Below are positions 61,805 through 64,000 of a stretch of 64,000 bases of DNA, piece after piece (position 1 is the first letter of the stretch; the number at the start of each line of letters is the position of its first letter). The notes beneath the pieces were generated by a model. It saw only the letters and a list, made by a program, of their open reading frames with translations. It was not told the origin of the DNA and did no database searches. This stretch comes from Marinobacter salinisoli (GTDB lineage: Bacteria; Pseudomonadota; Gammaproteobacteria; Pseudomonadales; Oleiphilaceae): assembly GCF_017301335.1 (NCBI RefSeq), contig NZ_CP071247.1, forward strand, positions 1,054,001-1,118,000, in the 5' to 3' direction. Made by a program: the position numbers and the translations under genes.

Positions 61805-62587
61805 TCAGCCAACCGCCGTCTCGGGTTCGCCCTCGATATCCTTATTGCGCTCTTTGGGGGGCAGGTAGCTCGACAGCAGTTGCTCCACCACGCGGGGGTT
61901 GGTGCCCGCCTGAATAGCAACCAGGGCATCGATGTACAGGGATTGCATGCGGGCTTCTTCGGTCATCCGAAGCGACAGTTTGTCGGCAATCGGATTGGCA
62001 ATCATGGTGGCCAGAATCGCACCGTACAGGGTGGTCAACAGGGCGACGGCCATGGCCGGTCCGATGGACTTCGGATCTTCCATATTGGACAGCATCTGCA
62101 CCAGGCCGATCAGCGTACCGATCATGCCCATGGCGGGACCCACGTCGGCCAGGGCGGTAAAGACCTTGGCGCCCGACCGGTTGTGTTCCAGGGTCATCAG
62201 GCGCTCTTTGTTCAGCACCTGCTTGATGGTGTCGCCGTCCTGGCCATCCACCAGCATTTGCACGCCTTTTTCCAGAAACGGCGAGCCAAAGGTTTTCCCA
62301 TCCAGCCCGAGCACGCCCTCCCTGCGGGAGACCTGTGCCACATCCACCAGCTCTTCGATGGCCGCACGGGTGCCAGGCAGCTTGAATTTGAAGGCCCTCG
62401 CCGCCGCCCCAAAGGCGCCGAAAAACTGGGCGAAACTGAATTTGGCCAGCACCACGAACAGGCTGCCCGCAATCACGATCAACAGCGACGGCGGATTGAT
62501 GAACACGTCGGGCGACACGCCCAGAATGACGGCAGCCGAAATCAGCAGAATGGCGCCAACAAGGCCTATAAGAGTGGCGAAATCCAC
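61805..62587 (-). CDS. pomA: Flagellar motor stator protein, PomA/MotA family
   Basis: 260-residue stator subunit with four helices: TLIGLVGAILLISAAVILG, LLIVIAGSLFVVLAKFSF, VGPAMGMIGTLIGLVQML and PAMAVALLTTLYGAILATMI. A cytoplasmic loop contains the charged residues that contact FliG (RREGVLGLDGKTF, LNKERLMTLEHNRSGAKV). Together with PomB it forms the sodium channel that powers flagellar rotation. No further flagellar genes are in the window. Confidence 0.93.
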   Translation of the reverse strand: MDFATLIGLVGAILLISAAVILGVSPDVFINPPSLLIVIAGSLFVVLAKFSFAQFFGAFGAAARAFKFKLPGTRAAIEELVDVAQVSRREGVLGLDGKTFGSPFLEKGVQMLVDGQDGDTIKQVLNKERLMTLEHNRSGAKVFTALADVGPAMGMIGTLIGLVQMLSNMEDPKSIGPAMAVALLTTLYGAILATMIANPIADKLSLRMTEEARMQSLYIDALVAIQAGTNPRVVEQLLSSYLPPKERNKDIEGEPETAVG

Positions 62588-62646
62588 GGTCTCTCCGAAA
62601 TACAGCTCTGAAAATCAGGAAAGGTTAAGGGGGCGACTGCCGCCAA

Positions 62647-63075
62647 TCAACTTGGATCGAGTGTCGGTTTGTCGCTTTCTTGTTGCTCGGTATGTTCTTT
62701 CCACGCGGCGTAGGCATGCAGGTCAGACTCGAACAGTTTCAGGCACAGCGCCACCACGCCGGCATCGTCAAGGAAGCCAACGCCGAAGACCAGGTCCGGA
62801 ATTACATCCAGCGGGTTCAGCACGTACAGCAGTGCCCCGGCCACCGCTGCGATGGTTTTCCACGGCACGCTGCGGTAGTTGCCGTACCAGTAATCCCGGA
62901 TCATCGAGAACATCAGCCGGATGTCGGTGCCAAAGCGCTCCAGCCTGCCGCTGTTCTTGACCTTCTCCTCAATCGTTTTCTGCCGGTCCAGCAGGACTTC
63001 CAGATCGTCCCGATTGACCTTGGCGGATTCTTCATTGAGTTGTTTCTCGGCGCTTTTTTGGCTGAACAGTGCCAT
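62647..63075 (-). CDS. YkvA/DUF1232-family protein
   Basis: 142 residues from ATG 63075. N-terminal charged coiled-coil-prone part (LNEESAKVNRDDLEVLLDRQ), then the DUF1232 core IRDYWYGNYRSVPWKTIAAV followed by AGALLYVLNPLDVIPDLVFGVGFLDDAGVVALCL, seen in parts. The core D-x-I-P-D motif is the family hallmark; the two hydrophobic stretches suggest membrane association. Function unknown. It ends ~60 bases upstream of pomA's gene region on the same strand, with its start at 63075. Confidence 0.82.
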   Translation of the reverse strand: MALFSQKSAEKQLNEESAKVNRDDLEVLLDRQKTIEEKVKNSGRLERFGTDIRLMFSMIRDYWYGNYRSVPWKTIAAVAGALLYVLNPLDVIPDLVFGVGFLDDAGVVALCLKLFESDLHAYAAWKEHTEQQESDKPTLDPS

Positions 63076-63148
63076 GAACAAACATCCTATTTACAGGTTG
63101 ATGCCTCATGATCGCTCAAGCCCGGCCGGTTGCCAACCGGCATTGGCC

Positions 63149-63748
63149 TCAGCGGGGCGGGTAATGATGGCGCAAATGATCGGGTATCTGGGCCAGTTGC
63201 TTGTCGACCAGGGCATCCATGGCCTGGCCAATGGGGGCGCTGTTGGTCGTGGGTTCCACTACCTGAAGCAGGTAGTGCACCGCTTCGGCGGTGGACAGGG
63301 CTTCTGGCCCCGGCGCCTTTCGGATGATGTAGCGAGACCGGGGCGCTTGCTGAAAATGAAACGCCGGCAGCGCCTGCAGCCCGGGGTTGGAGTGCAGTAT
63401 CCGCGCTGCCTTGCGCCAGGTTCCGTCCAGCACAAGCCAGTGCTTGACGTCAGCAAGCTCGGCCTGCTCCAGCGACTGACTGCCGGGCCCGGGGTACAGC
63501 AGCGCGGCGTTCGCTGTTCCGGTAGCGATGTCAAAACCGGCCTGTGCAAACTGCTCCGGGGTTTCGCCTACCACCACGTGAATCCGCTCCAGACACTGCT
63601 GCAGGACGCGCACCGTGCCTTTTGGCCGGTCTACTTCCGTGGGGTGTTGCAGCACGGTGATCGGAGTCTGATTCGACACCCGTTGGCAGTGCGCGCACAC
63701 GCATATGTTGAGGTGCAGGTTGCAATGGGGACATAGGTGACGGGGCAT
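63149..63748 (-). CDS. DTW-domain tRNA acp3U transferase (TapT-like)
   Basis: 199-residue DTW-domain protein. N-terminal cysteine cluster (Cys6, Cys9, Cys16, Cys18, Cys21 in CPHCNLHLNICVCAHC) may bind zinc. The SAM-related motifs: TPITVLQHPTEVDRPKGTVR, shown in part, and VLDGTWRKA, the DTW signature. TapT/TuaA enzymes transfer the 3-amino-3-carboxypropyl group of SAM to U47 of tRNAs. The family assignment is good; the exact nucleotide is not known from sequence. Confidence 0.85.
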   Translation of the reverse strand: MPRHLCPHCNLHLNICVCAHCQRVSNQTPITVLQHPTEVDRPKGTVRVLQQCLERIHVVVGETPEQFAQAGFDIATGTANAALLYPGPGSQSLEQAELADVKHWLVLDGTWRKAARILHSNPGLQALPAFHFQQAPRSRYIIRKAPGPEALSTAEAVHYLLQVVEPTTNSAPIGQAMDALVDKQLAQIPDHLRHHYPPR

Positions 63749-63787
63749 GGTGGGGTCAGGGCGTCTCTGTTTCCTGCTGGCAGCGGG

Positions 63788-64000
63788 TCACCACCAGGCT
63801 TTGCCCCACATTTCCGGGTTGGCCCAGTGTTTGGGGTTATTCCATTGCCGCTTGTGATTGTAGTTGTCGAGGTTGTAGGTGTAGAGCGTGACCGTTCCGT
63901 CACGCTGTTCCAGTTCGGTGTGGCGTCGAAATCCCAGGCCGAGGAAGTCCTTGAAGGCCCAATCCGGCGACTCACCGGCCAGCACGGCTATCTGGTGGGT
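63788..64000 (-). CDS. Hypothetical protein, C-terminal part only
   Basis: Minus-strand frame open to the right edge with stop TGA at 63788; the start lies beyond the window. The visible ~70 residues are rich in Trp, Asn and Tyr (TYNLDNYNHKRQWNNPKHWA; ends NPEMWGKAWW) with GLGFRRHTELEQRDGTV upstream. I do not recognise the family and see no catalytic motif. It is followed after 40 bases by the DTW gene on the same strand. Confidence 0.55.
   Translation of the reverse strand, partial: THQIAVLAGESPDWAFKDFLGLGFRRHTELEQRDGTVTLYTYNLDNYNHKRQWNNPKHWANPEMWGKAWW

Overview
The window is GC-rich (roughly 60% or more), densely coded chromosomal DNA from a motile, respiring Gammaproteobacterium. Protein styles suggest a marine genus close to Marinobacter: an AGCS alanine/sodium symporter, an NSS sodium-coupled transporter, a PomAB-type sodium flagellar stator, the Anbu operon, and a BtuB/BtuFCD set behind a cobalamin riboswitch. 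That placement is inference from protein character, not from a marker gene. I see no rRNA, tRNA, CRISPR array, transposase, integrase or prophage gene.

Layout. 1-9 kb: truncated secreted protein, NylA-like amidase, metNIQ methionine importer closed by a bidirectional terminator, 1-Cys peroxiredoxin, AGCS symporter, CBS-pair protein, S-formylglutathione hydrolase. 9-16 kb: signalling and transport, with a degenerate HD-GYP protein, a membrane GGDEF protein, MATE and EamA transporters and an Aer-like PAS chemoreceptor. 15.8-22.3 kb: a copper island (small His/Cys membrane protein, CusB carrying two C-terminal CusF-like domains, CusF, CusA, His-rich cupredoxin). 22.4-25.5 kb: NSS transporter, a secreted unknown, a GhrA-like reductase. 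25.7-29.4 kb: a Met/Asp-rich mini-ORF, an OmpR-type response regulator, its histidine kinase and a periplasmic MsrAB; the regulator operon and msrAB are both preceded by tandem 11-bp repeats that look like one operator. 29.4-32 kb: DnaQ-like exonuclease and a cNMP/CBS/nucleotidyltransferase protein.

32.2-37.8 kb: cobalamin riboswitch, btuB, btuF, btuC, btuD and an alkylation-repair glycosylase. 37.9-43.4 kb: PAS-GAF-GGDEF cyclase, ETHE1-like metallo-hydrolase with SulP transporter, CbiM-like permease, potassium channel. 43.4-51.9 kb: a five-gene run with an RND adaptor and pump, a LolD-like ATPase, an FtsX-like permease and an AttH-type lipoprotein. 51.9-54.7 kb: LysR regulator divergent from a HisC-type aminotransferase and an amino-acid binding protein. 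54.9-55.2 kb: an encapsulated-ferritin-type protein with no encapsulin beside it. 55.2-59.2 kb: the Anbu operon (circularly permuted ATP-grasp, alpha-E, transglutaminase-like, Anbu peptidase). 59.4-60.9 kb: ammonium transporter with a sigma-54 promoter and NtrC-like sites. 60.8-64 kb: PomB/PomA stator, YkvA-like protein, DTW-domain tRNA-modifying enzyme and a truncated unknown.

The most rewarding parts for follow-up are the methionine-repair regulatory module (25.7-29.4 kb), the orphan encapsulated-ferritin homologue (54.9 kb), the Anbu operon next to it and the CusF-decorated copper exporter. Long open frames antisense to real genes are common here because of the GC-rich third codon positions and were left out.
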